DNA from: Lacicoccus qingdaonensis | Lineage (GTDB): Bacteria; Bacillota; Bacilli; Staphylococcales; Salinicoccaceae | Reading direction: 5' to 3' | Assembly (NCBI RefSeq): GCF_900101075.1 | Contig: NZ_FNFY01000006.1 | Coordinates: 46,397-110,396 of the forward strand | Length of the DNA stretch: 64,000 bases | In this document: positions 1 to 9,134 of the stretch, piece by piece | Numbering within the stretch: position 1 is the stretch's first letter | Layout: every line of letters begins with the position of its first letter | Notes under the pieces: generated by a model | Database searches by the model: none | What the model was told of the DNA's origin: nothing | The model's input: the letters and a program-made list of their open reading frames with translations, nothing else | Program-made: the position numbers and the translations under genes

Positions 1-512
1 AGTGCACGAGCGATACCAATACGTTGTCTTTGACCACCTGAGAATTCGTGAGGGAAACGGTCGATCTGGTGTTTTTGAAGACCGACTGTCTCCATGATCT
101 CTAGTGCACGTTCAGTTCTTTCTTTTTTAGGTACAACATTCTGTATGTCCATTGCTTCAATCAAAGTCATCTTTACAGTTTTTCTCGGATTCAGTGATGC
201 GAAAGGATCCTGGAAAATGATCTGCATTTCGCTTCTCATATCACGCATTTCCTTTTTGTTCAGCGAAAGAATATCTTTGCCCTCGAAATTGACAGTACCT
301 TCAGTCGGTTCATCCAGGCGGAGTATTGCCCGTCCTGTAGTGGATTTACCACAGCCGGATTCGCCGACGACAGAAACCGTTTCTCCTTCTTTGATATCAA
401 AGCTGATATCATCGACGGCTTTGACATTGTTTACAGTACGGCCAAGAAAACCGCCTTTTATCGGGAAATACTGCTTCAGCCCTTTAACTTCAAGAAGAGT
501 GTTCTTTGTCAT
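1..512 (-). CDS. Oligopeptide/dipeptide ABC transporter ATP-binding protein F (partial)
   Basis: Second ATPase subunit of the peptide/nickel-type importer; it pairs with the D subunit and couples ATP hydrolysis to import. The start is in the window and the C-terminal part lies beyond base 1. On the reverse strand the protein begins [16 protein letters not shown], has a Walker A (GESGCGKSTT), the Q-loop segment IIFQDPFASLNPR, and the ABC signature EFSGGQRQRIGIARAL, where the window ends before Walker B. The ATG at 512 has a good GGAGAGGAGG site 9 bases upstream. It overlaps the end of the D gene by 23 bases, so the two are translationally coupled. IKGGFLGR near the N-terminus is typical of OppF/DppF. 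The substrate cannot be told from the ATPase. Confidence 0.9.
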   Translation of the reverse strand, partial: MTKNTLLEVKGLKQYFPIKGGFLGRTVNNVKAVDDISFDIKEGETVSVVGESGCGKSTTGRAILRLDEPTEGTVNFEGKDILSLNKKEMRDMRSEMQIIFQDPFASLNPRKTVKMTLIEAMDIQNVVPKKERTERALEIMETVGLQKHQIDRFPHEFSGGQRQRIGIARA

Positions 513-1503
513 ATACTTTTACCTCCTCTCCGTCCCATTCATCAGTGTAGATCCAGCATCTGACTTCGTTGCCGTCCTCCTGGGTTTCAAGTTCAGGCAA
601 TTTTGAACAGATATCACTTGCAAACGGGCAGCGTGGTGCAAAACGGCAGCCTTCAGGCATCTCATCCGGCGCAGGAACATTTCCTTTGATTGGAACCAGT
701 TCATCCTGGTCCTGGTCGTGACGCGGCAATGAGTTTAAAAGACCGACTGTATAAGGATGGCGTGGATTTTCAAATAAAGTCTCCACGTCTGCCAATTCAA
801 CGACTTTACCACAGTACATTACTGCGACGTAATCACAAGTTTCAGCAACAACCCCGAGATCGTGAGTGATCATTACAACACTCATGCCGATTTCTTCCTG
901 TAATTCTTTGATCAGTTCTAAAATCTGTGCCTGAATGGTGACGTCCAGTGCAGTTGTCGGCTCATCGGCAATGAGCAGCTCAGGTTTACAGGCAAGTGCC
1001 ATAGCAATCATGACACGTTGTCTCATACCGCCGGATAGTTCATATGGATATTGATCCACGCGTTTTTCCGGTGACGGGATACCGACAAGCTCAAGCATCT
1101 CTATCGAGCGTTTAGTACCCGCTTTTTTCCCAAGTCCTTCGTGTATTTTAAATGATTCCCTCAACTGTTGGCCGACAGTGTACACAGGATTAAGTGATGT
1201 CATCGGTTCCTGGAAAATCATTGAGATTTCATTTCCCCGTATTTGTCTCATCCGCGGTTCTTTGGCAGCTGTGAGTTCCTCACCTTTAAAACTGATACTG
1301 CCGTCGACGATTTTACCCGGATCTTCCACGAGTCTTAAAATCGACAGTGCAGAGATACTTTTACCTGAACCGGACTCACCGACAATGCCGAGTGTTTTTC
1401 CTTTAGGTACATTAAAAGTAACACCGTCGACTGCTTTTATTTCACTTCCATCAACAAAGAAGGAAGTTTTTAAATTATTTACATCAAGTATGTTTTCTGA
1501 CAT
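490..1503 (-). CDS. Oligopeptide/dipeptide ABC transporter ATP-binding protein D
   Basis: ATPase subunit of the same importer, about 337 aa, the usual length for OppD/DppD. Walker A is GESGSGKS, the Q-loop lies in [12 protein letters not shown], the signature is [15 protein letters not shown], Walker B is [12 protein letters not shown] and the switch histidine is in [10 protein letters not shown]. The C-terminal extension [14 protein letters not shown], with cysteines, is the oligopeptide-ATPase tail found in this family, where it often binds an Fe-S cluster. A GTG at 1512 lies inside the GGGAG ribosome site; the ATG at 1503 has correct 8-base spacing from that site and is preferred. It lies 16 bases after permease B and overlaps gene F. 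Confidence 0.93.
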   Translation of the reverse strand: MSENILDVNNLKTSFFVDGSEIKAVDGVTFNVPKGKTLGIVGESGSGKSISALSILRLVEDPGKIVDGSISFKGEELTAAKEPRMRQIRGNEISMIFQEPMTSLNPVYTVGQQLRESFKIHEGLGKKAGTKRSIEMLELVGIPSPEKRVDQYPYELSGGMRQRVMIAMALACKPELLIADEPTTALDVTIQAQILELIKELQEEIGMSVVMITHDLGVVAETCDYVAVMYCGKVVELADVETLFENPRHPYTVGLLNSLPRHDQDQDELVPIKGNVPAPDEMPEGCRFAPRCPFASDICSKLPELETQEDGNEVRCWIYTDEWDGEEVKVYDKEHSS

Positions 1504-1519
1504 TTTTGTCACTCCCTAC

Positions 1520-2440
1520 CTAGTTTAGGTCCACACGCTTGTTCAGCATTCTGTATGAAATATCAACAAGTAAGTTGACGAATACGAAAGTGACGGCAAT
1601 TACGAGCACTGCACCCTGAACAACAGGGAAGTCCCTTTGAAGGATTGAATCGATGATTAATCGTCCAAGACCATTAATTGCGAATACACTTTCTGTCAGT
1701 ACTGAACCAGCAAGCAAGTAACCGAACTGCAGACCAACAACGGTTACGACTGGAATTAAAGCATTTTTAAGTGCGTGACGGAAAATTACAACACGTTCCT
1801 TTACCCCTTTGGCACGGGCAGTACGTATGTAATCCTGTGTAATGACATCAAGCATGGAGCTTCGTGTCATACGTGCAACGATTGCTGCACCGGCTGTACC
1901 GAGTGCAATGACCGGTAACACCAGCTGATCAAGATTTCCCCAGCCTGTCGGTGCAAACCAGCCGAGCTCAATTGAGAACCACTGGATAAGCATTAAACCT
2001 AACCAGAAGTTCGGCATTGAAAGACCGAACAGAGTAACGACCATAAGAGAAACGTCTGAAATAGAGTAACGTTTAACAGCCGAAACGATACCTGCAAGCA
2101 CACCTAAAACGACAGTGAATATTGTCGAATAGATTGCCAACTCCAAAGTGATGAAAAATCTTGCCTGAATATGGCTCATTACAGGGATGTTATCTCTGAT
2201 TGAAGTACCAAAATCCAGTTGTAAAGCATTCGTTAAAAAGTTCCAATACTGTACATATAAAGGATCATTCAATCCCAAACGCTGTTCAATAGCCGCGACA
2301 GTAGCTTCAGGCGCACTTTCCCCGGCCATGATGACTGCAGGGTTACCTGGAGTGAGGTGCATCAGACTGAACACGAGTATTGAAACCCCGATAAGTACAG
2401 GGATCAGTTGCAAAACACGTCTAATAATAAATGTTGTCAT
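1520..2440 (-). CDS. Peptide/nickel-type ABC transporter permease B
   Basis: Inner-membrane permease of the DppB/OppB/NikB type, 306 aa. The N-terminus is the characteristic IRRVLQLIPVLIGVSILVF membrane segment followed by the LTPGNPA loop. A binding-protein-dependent transport domain covers roughly residues 95-300, with the EAA-like ATPase contact loop around DYIRTARAKGVKERVV. Six membrane segments can be read. It lies 10 bases after permease C and 16 bases before ATPase D. The gene order C-B-D-F is unusual, since B normally precedes C in this family. The substrate is probably small peptides, but nickel, glutathione or other solutes cannot be ruled out. Confidence 0.92.
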   Translation of the reverse strand: MTTFIIRRVLQLIPVLIGVSILVFSLMHLTPGNPAVIMAGESAPEATVAAIEQRLGLNDPLYVQYWNFLTNALQLDFGTSIRDNIPVMSHIQARFFITLELAIYSTIFTVVLGVLAGIVSAVKRYSISDVSLMVVTLFGLSMPNFWLGLMLIQWFSIELGWFAPTGWGNLDQLVLPVIALGTAGAAIVARMTRSSMLDVITQDYIRTARAKGVKERVVIFRHALKNALIPVVTVVGLQFGYLLAGSVLTESVFAINGLGRLIIDSILQRDFPVVQGAVLVIAVTFVFVNLLVDISYRMLNKRVDLN

Positions 2441-2450
2441 GATTTACCTC

Positions 2451-3359
2451 CTATTGTTTTTGTTTAGGATCGATTGCATCTCTCAATCCATCTCCAAATA
2501 AGTTAAATGCAAGAACTACGATTACAATCATCATACCCGGGAAGAAAGTAATGTGACCTGCCTGATACATATAGTTACGACCATCATTCAGCATCGCGCC
2601 CCATTCCGGTGTAGGTGGCTGAACACCGAGACCAAGGAATGAAAGACCTGCTGCAGAAAGAATTGCAGAAGCGATGAATAGTGTTGTGTTAACAATTATT
2701 GGTGACATGATGTTCGGTAAGATATGTTGGAAAATAATTTTACCGTCTCTGGCACCAAGTGCGCGGATTGCATCGACATACTCCAACTTCTTAGTTGTCA
2801 GAGTGGAACCGCGTACAATTCTGGCAAATTGCGGTAATGAGCCGATCGCGATGGCAATAGTAACGTTGATTGTACTGCCGCCAAGTACGGAAACGATTGC
2901 AAGAGCAAGCAGAATACCAGGGAATGCAAGCAAAACATCCATAACGCGCATGATAATAGTATCAAGCCATCCACCATAGTAACCTGCAAGAATTCCAAGT
3001 GGAACCCCTACAAAAGCCCCCATAAACGTAGCTGCAAAGCCCACACCGAGTGTTATGTACATACCATGAAGTATACGGAAGAAAATATCTCTGCCGAGAT
3101 GGTCCGTTCCGAACCAGTGTGCAGCTGATGGGCCCTCCAGTTTTTCCGTCAGACTCGTAGCGTTTGAACTGACTCCGAGTAAGTTGTAGTTAGCATCTAT
3201 TGCGCCAAAGATTGACACGAGGAATAAAAAGGCTAATACATAAAAACCGACCAGGGCTGACTTATTCTTTCTAAGCCGTTTGAAAAACTCTTTAAAACTT
3301 TTAATTCGCGGGTTCACAGGTTTTGTATCATGAACCCTCTCTTTAGAAGCGACCGCCAT
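2451..3359 (-). CDS. Peptide/nickel-type ABC transporter permease C
   Basis: Second membrane subunit, DppC/OppC/NikC type, 302 aa, and the first gene of the minus-strand operon. A basic cytoplasmic N-terminus (FKEFFKRLRKNKSALVGF) leads into the first membrane span; HWFGTDHLGRDIFFRILHG is the family hallmark. The EAA loop reads YVDAIRALGARDGKIIFQHI, and the C-terminus contains AAGLSFLGLGVQPPTPEWG, also diagnostic. The ATG at 3359 follows a ribosome site read from AGGGGG on the reverse strand. The gene lies 267 bases from the divergent first substrate-binding protein gene, so the two transcription units share one regulatory region. Confidence 0.93.
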   Translation of the reverse strand: MAVASKERVHDTKPVNPRIKSFKEFFKRLRKNKSALVGFYVLAFLFLVSIFGAIDANYNLLGVSSNATSLTEKLEGPSAAHWFGTDHLGRDIFFRILHGMYITLGVGFAATFMGAFVGVPLGILAGYYGGWLDTIIMRVMDVLLAFPGILLALAIVSVLGGSTINVTIAIAIGSLPQFARIVRGSTLTTKKLEYVDAIRALGARDGKIIFQHILPNIMSPIIVNTTLFIASAILSAAGLSFLGLGVQPPTPEWGAMLNDGRNYMYQAGHITFFPGMMIVIVVLAFNLFGDGLRDAIDPKQKQ

Positions 3360-3430
3360 TCAAGAGACCCCCTTATCATTGAAATTTAGGAATAGTGAGA
3401 AAACTATACGTATAATATAGCTATTCAATA

Positions 3431-3459
3431 ATGATACATATTAGATTGCATAATATCAA
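3431..3459 (-). promoter_or_regulatory. Candidate sigma-A promoter of the importer operon
   Basis: On the reverse strand TTGATA (-35, bases 3459-3454) and TATCAT (-10, bases 3436-3431) are separated by 17 bases. The predicted start near 3424 leaves about 65 bases to the ATG of permease C. The bases between this and the divergent promoter (3460-3545) are AT-rich and hold no palindrome I could recognise. Confidence 0.5.
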
Positions 3460-3545
3460 TGTTAAAAAAAGAGAATAAAATCACATAGTTAACAATTTTA
3501 AGATAAATAGAGACTAATATTGTACTATTGAAAGTAAAAAGACAG

Positions 3546-3575
3546 TTTACAACCATCAATCCCGAGTGCTATAAT
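3546..3575 (+). promoter_or_regulatory. Candidate sigma-A promoter of the first substrate-binding protein
   Basis: TTTACA (3546-3551) and a perfect TATAAT (3570-3575) are separated by 18 bases, with the gene start 52 bases further on. It is divergent from the importer promoter, so binding proteins and transporter are probably controlled from one 267-base region. Confidence 0.6.
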
Positions 3576-3626
3576 ATGATTTAATTCCTAGTTTACTGAT
3601 AGGATATTAAATCGGGAGGTTGGAAA

Positions 3627-5309
3627 ATGAAATACATATTCAGATTATCTTTGTTAATATTGTTCATTGTAATTCTTTCTGCATGTACGGATGACAGCGA
3701 TGTAGAAGAGGGCGCTGAAGGTCCTGCAGCAGATGGTAATGAATCAGAGAGCGGCGGAGACCTGGTATTGTCGACAGGCAATGACGTCGTTTCCATGGAT
3801 CCGCACTCCAGTAATGATCTTTATTCGGACCAGGTCAGAAATACGGTTTATGAAGGTCTTGTCACTCAGGATGAAAATCTGGAAATCCAGCCTCTGCTTG
3901 CCGAGAGCTGGGAGCAGGTCAATGATCTGACATGGCGGTTCTCACTGAATGAGGGTGTAACGTTCCATGACGGCAGCGAGTTCAATGCAGATGTCGTCAA
4001 AGCTAACCTTGAGCGTGTACAGGATCCGGCAGTGGCTTCGCCGAGACTGAATCTTTTTGATATGATCGAAGATGTGAATGTCATCGATGACTATACTGTT
4101 GAAATTGTGACGGAGTATCCTTTTGCACCGCTGCTCAGTCATTTGACACATGACGGGGCGGGAATGATCAGTAAAGAAGTCATAGATGAAGATTATGAAA
4201 AGGCACTGCAGAATTCCAATTCGGGATATACGGTGGAAGAGTATTATGAACTGAGAGAAGAAGGTTCAGAGGAATTTGAATCAACGGCGGATGAGATTTC
4301 CGGTGATGTCGGAGCGGTGGTCGATCAGAAGCCTGTCGGTACGAATTATGCAGAGTTCGAGTCAAGAACACCGGGTGAACGCACTGTCCTGAAACGATTC
4401 GAAGACTATTGGCAGGAGCCGATGAATCTCGATACGATCACTTTCAAGATTGTAACGGAGACCGGCTCAAGAATCGCGGAGCTTGAAACGGGTGAGTCCC
4501 ATGTCATCACCGGTTTTGAACCGACCAACCTTGAAAGGATCGAGGAAAATCCCGATACGGAACCCTACACATTATATAACATAGCGATGGAGTTCATCGG
4601 ATTCAACACACAAAAAGAACCGCTCGATGATGTCAGGGTCAGACAGGCGATCTCACATGTCGTGGACCGTGAGGAAATCATCGACGGCATATACAGCGGC
4701 ACGGGAAGAATTCCGGAAGGGCCTATCGTTGAAGGTCTGACAGGGCACGATGAAGATGTTGAAAACCTGGAGTATGACCTGGAAGAAGCCGACAGGCTGA
4801 TGACAGAAGCAGGGTATGAAGATGGTTTTGACATTTCCATCATTACAAACGATGCACCTGAAAGGGTGGACGCCGCTATTTATCTGCAGGAAGCATTGGA
4901 AGAAATCAATGTCAATGCGACTGTCGATCAGATGGAGTGGGGCGCGTATCTGGAAGAAGCTTCAACGGGGGATCACGATATATTCCTGTTAGGCTGGCCG
5001 AATGCCACGGGTGATCCGGACCAGTCATTGTGGCCTTTATTCCACTCGAGCATGGCAGGTGCGCAGGGTAACAGAACTTTTTATGACAACCCTGAAGTGG
5101 ATGAACTGCTTGAAGCGGGCCGTCAGGAGTCGGATGAAGAAGAACGATCAGAAATCTATGAAGAGGCTCAGGAGATACTGGTGGAAGATGCGCCGATGAT
5201 CTATATGAGACAGGCTCTCAGCATGAATGCCCACAGACAGGAAGTGGAAGGTCTGTATATCAGTGATTATAACAAGCCGGACTTCAGAGATGTGACTTTG
5301 ACAGAATAA
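3627..5309 (+). CDS. Substrate-binding lipoprotein of peptide/nickel ABC importer, copy 1
   Basis: Family 5 extracellular solute-binding protein (SBP_bac_5), 560 aa. A lipoprotein signal peptide ends in the lipobox LSAC with Cys20 as lipidation site, followed by an acidic Ser/Gly/Glu linker. The mature domain starts GGDLVLSTGNDVVSMDPH and keeps the family segments VTFHDGSEFNADVVKANLER and DVRVRQAISHVVDREEII. The usual VGTGPF motif of this family is replaced by PVGTNYAEF. It is the first of four paralogues in a row and lies divergent from its presumed permeases. The ATG has the ribosome site GGGAGG 8 bases upstream. Substrate unknown; peptides are the default guess. Confidence 0.92.
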   Translation: MKYIFRLSLLILFIVILSACTDDSDVEEGAEGPAADGNESESGGDLVLSTGNDVVSMDPHSSNDLYSDQVRNTVYEGLVTQDENLEIQPLLAESWEQVNDLTWRFSLNEGVTFHDGSEFNADVVKANLERVQDPAVASPRLNLFDMIEDVNVIDDYTVEIVTEYPFAPLLSHLTHDGAGMISKEVIDEDYEKALQNSNSGYTVEEYYELREEGSEEFESTADEISGDVGAVVDQKPVGTNYAEFESRTPGERTVLKRFEDYWQEPMNLDTITFKIVTETGSRIAELETGESHVITGFEPTNLERIEENPDTEPYTLYNIAMEFIGFNTQKEPLDDVRVRQAISHVVDREEIIDGIYSGTGRIPEGPIVEGLTGHDEDVENLEYDLEEADRLMTEAGYEDGFDISIITNDAPERVDAAIYLQEALEEINVNATVDQMEWGAYLEEASTGDHDIFLLGWPNATGDPDQSLWPLFHSSMAGAQGNRTFYDNPEVDELLEAGRQESDEEERSEIYEEAQEILVEDAPMIYMRQALSMNAHRQEVEGLYISDYNKPDFRDVTLTE

Positions 5310-5331
5310 ATTTGATAAAGGGGGGGTACGA

Positions 5332-7014
5332 ATGAAATATACATTTAGACTATCTTTGTTGGCTTTGTTTACGATGGTGCTTGCAGCATGTACCGATGAC
5401 AGCGGTGTTGAGCAGGCAGCCGAAGATAGTGAGTCCGAGGAGAGCAGTGACTATCAAGGCGGCGATCTGGTGTTATCAACCGGCAATGATGTTGTATCAC
5501 TGGATCCGCATGCCAGTAACGAATTGTATTCAGACCAGGTCAGAAACACTATTTACGAAGGTCTGGTGACGCAGAATGAAGCATTTGAAATCCAACCTTT
5601 ACTTGCCGAAGATTGGAAGCAGGTCGATGATCTGACATGGCAGTTCAATTTGAGAGAAGATGTGACATTTCATGATGGCAGCGAATTTGATGCTGAAGTT
5701 GTGAAAGCAAATCTTGACAGAGTTCGAGATCCTGCGGTGGCATCCCCGAGATTGAGTATCTTTGAAATGATTTCAGAAGTGAATGTCATCGACGATCATA
5801 CAGTTGAAATTATAACTGAATATCCATTCGCCCCGCTTCTTAACCATCTGACCCATGATGGCGGCGGGATGATAAGTAAGCAGCTCATTGACGAAGATTA
5901 TGAACAGGCTTTACAAAATGCAGGTTCCGAATATTCGCTGGATGAATACTATGAAATCCGGGAGAATGACGATGAAGAGTTTGAAGAAACAGCGGATGAA
6001 ATATCCGGAGATGTCGGAGCGATAGTGGACAGCAACCCCGTGGGTACGAATTACGCACAGTTTGGGTCGAGAGCACCGGGAGAAAACATAGTTATAGAAA
6101 GGTTTGACGATTACTGGCAGGAACCGATGAATCTGGACTCCATCACTTTTAAGATTGTAACGGAAACAGGTTCGAGAATTGCAGAGCTTGAAACTGGCAC
6201 GTCCCATGTAATATTCGGTTATGAACCTGGCAGTGCTGAAAGAATTGAGAATAATCCGGAAACAGAAACTTATAATAACTCTAATGTTGCAATTGAATTT
6301 ATCGGTTTTAATAATCAGAAAGAACCATTGGATGATGTCAGAGTGCGGCAGGCAATCACTCATGCTGTGGACAGGGAAGAGATTATAGAAGGTATCTACA
6401 GCGGTATTGGTGAAGTACCGGACGGCCCTTTAGTTGAAGGTCTGACCGGTCACAATAATGAGATGGAGAATTTGGAATATGATTTGGAAAAAGCCGAAAA
6501 GCTCATGGAGGAAGCAGGTCATGAGGATGGTTTTGAACTGAGCATCATAACGAATGACACACCTCAGAGAGTGGATGCTGCCATTTATCTGCAGGAATCA
6601 TTGGCTGACATAAACATAACAGCAACTGTCGATCAGATGGAATGGGGTGCGTATCTGGAAGAAGCTTCAACCGGTGAACATGATATATTTCTTTTAGGAT
6701 GGCCCAATTTTACGGGAGATCCGGATCAGTCACTATGGCCGTTATTCCACTCGAGTATGATGGGCGCACAGGGTAACAGAGTATTTTATGATAATCCTGA
6801 AGTTGACCAGCTGCTTGAAAACGGCAGGCAGGAATCGGATGAAGAAGTAAGAGCTGATATATATGAGAAGGCGCAGGAAATTTTAATAGAAGAGGCGCCG
6901 ATGATTTATATGAATCAGGGAATCAGTATGAATGCTTACCGGAGTGAGGTGGAAGGTCTCTATATAGATGATTATATAAAGCCCGACTTCAGAGATGTGA
7001 CATTAAGTGAATAG
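5332..7014 (+). CDS. Substrate-binding lipoprotein of peptide/nickel ABC importer, copy 2
   Basis: Close paralogue of the preceding gene, also 560 aa and with nearly the same signal peptide (MKYTFRLSLLALF, lipobox LAAC, Cys20). The linker after the cysteine differs most. The body follows copy 1 almost throughout, including the altered motif PVGTNYAQF and the C-terminus DDYIKPDFRDVTLSE. It starts 22 bases after copy 1 behind a GGGGGG ribosome site with no terminator between them, so both are probably on one transcript, ended by the hairpin at 7022-7072. Retention of two similar binding proteins suggests different substrate ranges for one permease. Confidence 0.92.
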   Translation: MKYTFRLSLLALFTMVLAACTDDSGVEQAAEDSESEESSDYQGGDLVLSTGNDVVSLDPHASNELYSDQVRNTIYEGLVTQNEAFEIQPLLAEDWKQVDDLTWQFNLREDVTFHDGSEFDAEVVKANLDRVRDPAVASPRLSIFEMISEVNVIDDHTVEIITEYPFAPLLNHLTHDGGGMISKQLIDEDYEQALQNAGSEYSLDEYYEIRENDDEEFEETADEISGDVGAIVDSNPVGTNYAQFGSRAPGENIVIERFDDYWQEPMNLDSITFKIVTETGSRIAELETGTSHVIFGYEPGSAERIENNPETETYNNSNVAIEFIGFNNQKEPLDDVRVRQAITHAVDREEIIEGIYSGIGEVPDGPLVEGLTGHNNEMENLEYDLEKAEKLMEEAGHEDGFELSIITNDTPQRVDAAIYLQESLADINITATVDQMEWGAYLEEASTGEHDIFLLGWPNFTGDPDQSLWPLFHSSMMGAQGNRVFYDNPEVDQLLENGRQESDEEVRADIYEKAQEILIEEAPMIYMNQGISMNAYRSEVEGLYIDDYIKPDFRDVTLSE

Positions 7015-7021
7015 TTGATTA

Positions 7022-7072
7022 TAAAGCTGTGACAACTCATGAAAGATTTATAAAGCTGTCACAGCTTTTTAT
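7022..7072 (+). terminator. Terminator after binding protein copy 2
   Basis: An 11-bp perfect stem (AAGCTGTGACA at 7023-7033 with TGTCACAGCTT) closes a long loop and is followed by a short T-run. ATAAAGCTGT also occurs twice as a direct repeat inside it. The loop of about 23 bases is long for an intrinsic terminator. Confidence 0.6.
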
Positions 7073-7102
7073 TATCCTGAATATTTATCAGAAAATTCTC
7101 TA

Positions 7103-7131
7103 TTGATTGAATAAAGAGATTAAAGTATCAT
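7103..7131 (+). promoter_or_regulatory. Candidate sigma-A promoter of binding protein copy 3
   Basis: TTGATT and TATCAT with exactly 17 bases between them, just upstream of the third binding protein gene and after the terminator of the second. The -10 covers an ATG that is in frame with the gene, which argues against using that ATG as the start. Confidence 0.45.
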
Positions 7132-7162
7132 GTTGGTAACCATAAAAATGGAGGGGACTGGA

Positions 7163-8854
7163 ATGAAAAATATATGGAAATTATTTTTACTCAGTATTAT
7201 GGTTTTAGTGTTGGCGGCGTGTACGGATGACGACAGTGTCGATGAAGAAGCGGCAGAGGGGGATGGTTCCGACGATCAGACGGAAACAGCCGACGGAGGG
7301 GATTTGACGATTGCAATTCCGAGTGACGCAGTGTCAATGGATCCGCACGGCAGTAACGATGTACCATCGGAACAGGTGAGGGATGAAATTTACGAAGGGC
7401 TTGTCACGCAGGATGAGAATTTGGAAATTGTACCACTGCTTGCTGAAGGATGGGAAGAGGTAGATGAAACTACAATGCAGTTCACATTGCAGGAAGGTGT
7501 AACTTTCCATGACGGTAGTGAATTCAATGCTGAAGTGGTTAAAGCCAACATTGACCGTCTGCTTGATCCGGCAGTGGCGTCACCGAGATCATTCCTGCTG
7601 GAGATGGTTGCCGAAGTTAATGTGGTAGATGACTATACAGTTGAATTTGAATTGGAATATCCATATTCACCACTTCTGAACAACTTATCACACGGTGCCG
7701 GAAAGATGATCAGCAAGGACTTGATCGATGCCGATTATGAGAACGCTTTATCCGAAGCCGGTGAAGACATGTCCGTGGAGGAATATTACGAACTTCGTGA
7801 AGCAGGCGGAGAAGAACATGAAGAAGTCGCAAACTCGATCGCAGGAGACGTGAGTACCCTGATCGAGCAGGAGCCTGTCGGAACGAACTATATGGCGTTC
7901 GAATCCAGAAACCCTGGTGAAAGTACAGTTTTAACGAAATACACAGACTACAGGGACGGTGAAGCCACGATCGACAGTGTGACATATAAAGTGGTGACCG
8001 AGACAGGATCCAGAATTGCGGAACTTGAGACAGGTGCCTCCGATTTCGTACTCGGCGTCCAGTCAAGCAATATCGACCGGGTTGAAGGCAATGATGAAAT
8101 GACGCTCGAGCGGAACGAATCGGTATCAATCGACTATATCGGTTTCAATACAGAAAATGAACCGTTCGATGATCCGCTGGTGCGTCAGGCCGTGACGCAC
8201 GCATTTGATAAAGAGGCAGTATTATCAGGTGTTTATAATGACTCCGGCAGACCTGCGGTAGCACCGCTGGCACCTGATGTTCTGGGACATTCAGAAGATC
8301 TTGAGGGTTTGGAATATGATATGGACAGAGCGGAGGAACTGCTTGAAGAAGCAGGCTATGCAGACGGTTTTGATGTCACGTTGATGGTAAATGATGATAA
8401 TCCGGAGCGTGTGGATATGGCTGTATTTCTGCAGGAGTCACTTGCAGATCTTGATATAAATGTGAATGTCGAACAGGTTGAATGGGGTGCATATCTCGAT
8501 GCCACGGCAAATGGGGAACATGACATGTTCATTCTGGGATGGTCAAATTCAACCGGGGACCCGGATAACGGCATAGCACCATTATTCCATTCTGAAAATA
8601 TGGGAGATACGGGCAACCGATCATTCTTTGATAATGAGGAACTGGACAGCCTGCTTGACGAAGGCGCCCAGGTGACTGATGAAGATGAGCGGCAGGAAAT
8701 TTATGAAGAGGCGCAACAGCTGCTGGTGGAAGAAGCACCGGCCATCTTTGTCAGACATGGTGAAAATTTAAATGCATATAATAATAATGTCGAAGGGATT
8801 CATATCGACAGTTACAACATCTACGACTTCAGAGACGTCACTTTTGCAGAATAA
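7163..8854 (+). CDS. Substrate-binding lipoprotein of peptide/nickel ABC importer, copy 3
   Basis: Third SBP_bac_5 paralogue, 563 aa from the chosen start. The ATG at 7163 has the ribosome site GGAGGGG at the right distance and gives a clean signal peptide (MKNIWKLFLLSIMVLVLAAC, Cys20); an in-frame ATG at 7130 lies in the predicted -10 box and would place an unrelated stretch before the signal. The mature part begins GGDLTIAIPSDAVSMDPHGS. Like copies 1 and 2 it carries PVGTNYMAF in place of VGTGPF. It is bounded by terminators on both sides (7022-7072 and 8862-8896), so it is probably transcribed alone. Confidence 0.92.
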   Translation: MKNIWKLFLLSIMVLVLAACTDDDSVDEEAAEGDGSDDQTETADGGDLTIAIPSDAVSMDPHGSNDVPSEQVRDEIYEGLVTQDENLEIVPLLAEGWEEVDETTMQFTLQEGVTFHDGSEFNAEVVKANIDRLLDPAVASPRSFLLEMVAEVNVVDDYTVEFELEYPYSPLLNNLSHGAGKMISKDLIDADYENALSEAGEDMSVEEYYELREAGGEEHEEVANSIAGDVSTLIEQEPVGTNYMAFESRNPGESTVLTKYTDYRDGEATIDSVTYKVVTETGSRIAELETGASDFVLGVQSSNIDRVEGNDEMTLERNESVSIDYIGFNTENEPFDDPLVRQAVTHAFDKEAVLSGVYNDSGRPAVAPLAPDVLGHSEDLEGLEYDMDRAEELLEEAGYADGFDVTLMVNDDNPERVDMAVFLQESLADLDINVNVEQVEWGAYLDATANGEHDMFILGWSNSTGDPDNGIAPLFHSENMGDTGNRSFFDNEELDSLLDEGAQVTDEDERQEIYEEAQQLLVEEAPAIFVRHGENLNAYNNNVEGIHIDSYNIYDFRDVTFAE

Positions 8855-8861
8855 TTTATGA

Positions 8862-8896
8862 ACAGGCAGGCCGGGGGTTTCCGGTCTGTTTTTTTG
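8862..8896 (+). terminator. Terminator after binding protein copy 3
   Basis: Stem CAGGCCGG with CCGGTCTG (one G-T pair) and a loop of G and T bases, followed by seven T residues directly downstream of the stop codon. Confidence 0.8.
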
Positions 8897-8937
8897 ATGC
8901 TTCAGAAAAAATTTATACATGTATGAATAAAATTATA

Positions 8938-8966
8938 TTGAAAACGCTGTCATTTAGGAATATAAT
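8938..8966 (+). promoter_or_regulatory. Sigma-A promoter of binding protein copy 4 with overlapping cre site
   Basis: TTGAAA (8938-8943), 17 bases, TATAAT (8961-8966) is a near-consensus promoter. The bases 8938-8952, TTGAAAACGCTGTCA, fit every position of the catabolite-responsive element consensus WTGNAANCGNWNNCW and cover the -35 box, the position expected for CcpA repression. About 160 bases of 5' leader follow before the ATG; they are AT-rich and I see no riboswitch in them. Confidence 0.75.
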
Positions 8967-9134
8967 GACTGATGGGGGTAATTTGATTCAAAATGGGGAT
9001 AAGACTACTATTTGTATGTTCTGTTATTTCAATTATGAGATATTTCAAAAGTTTCATTGAAATTAAAAAAATATTGAGGTATATTAAAAAAAGGTTAAGA
9101 TTTTCATTTGATTTTAATAATAGGAGGAGAATGA

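Noticed and set aside
94..606. Plus-strand ORF of 170 codons over the importer ATPase genes
   Set aside because: It is the shadow of two overlapping, well-conserved ATPase genes on the other strand; no ribosome site and no recognisable domain.
1503..1512. GTG at 1512 as start of the D ATPase
   Set aside because: The GTG overlaps the GGGAG ribosome site; the ATG at 1503 has proper spacing.
3627..7014. Binding protein copies 1 and 2 as an assembly duplication
   Set aside because: Signal peptides, linkers and many positions differ at both DNA and protein level; they are real paralogues.
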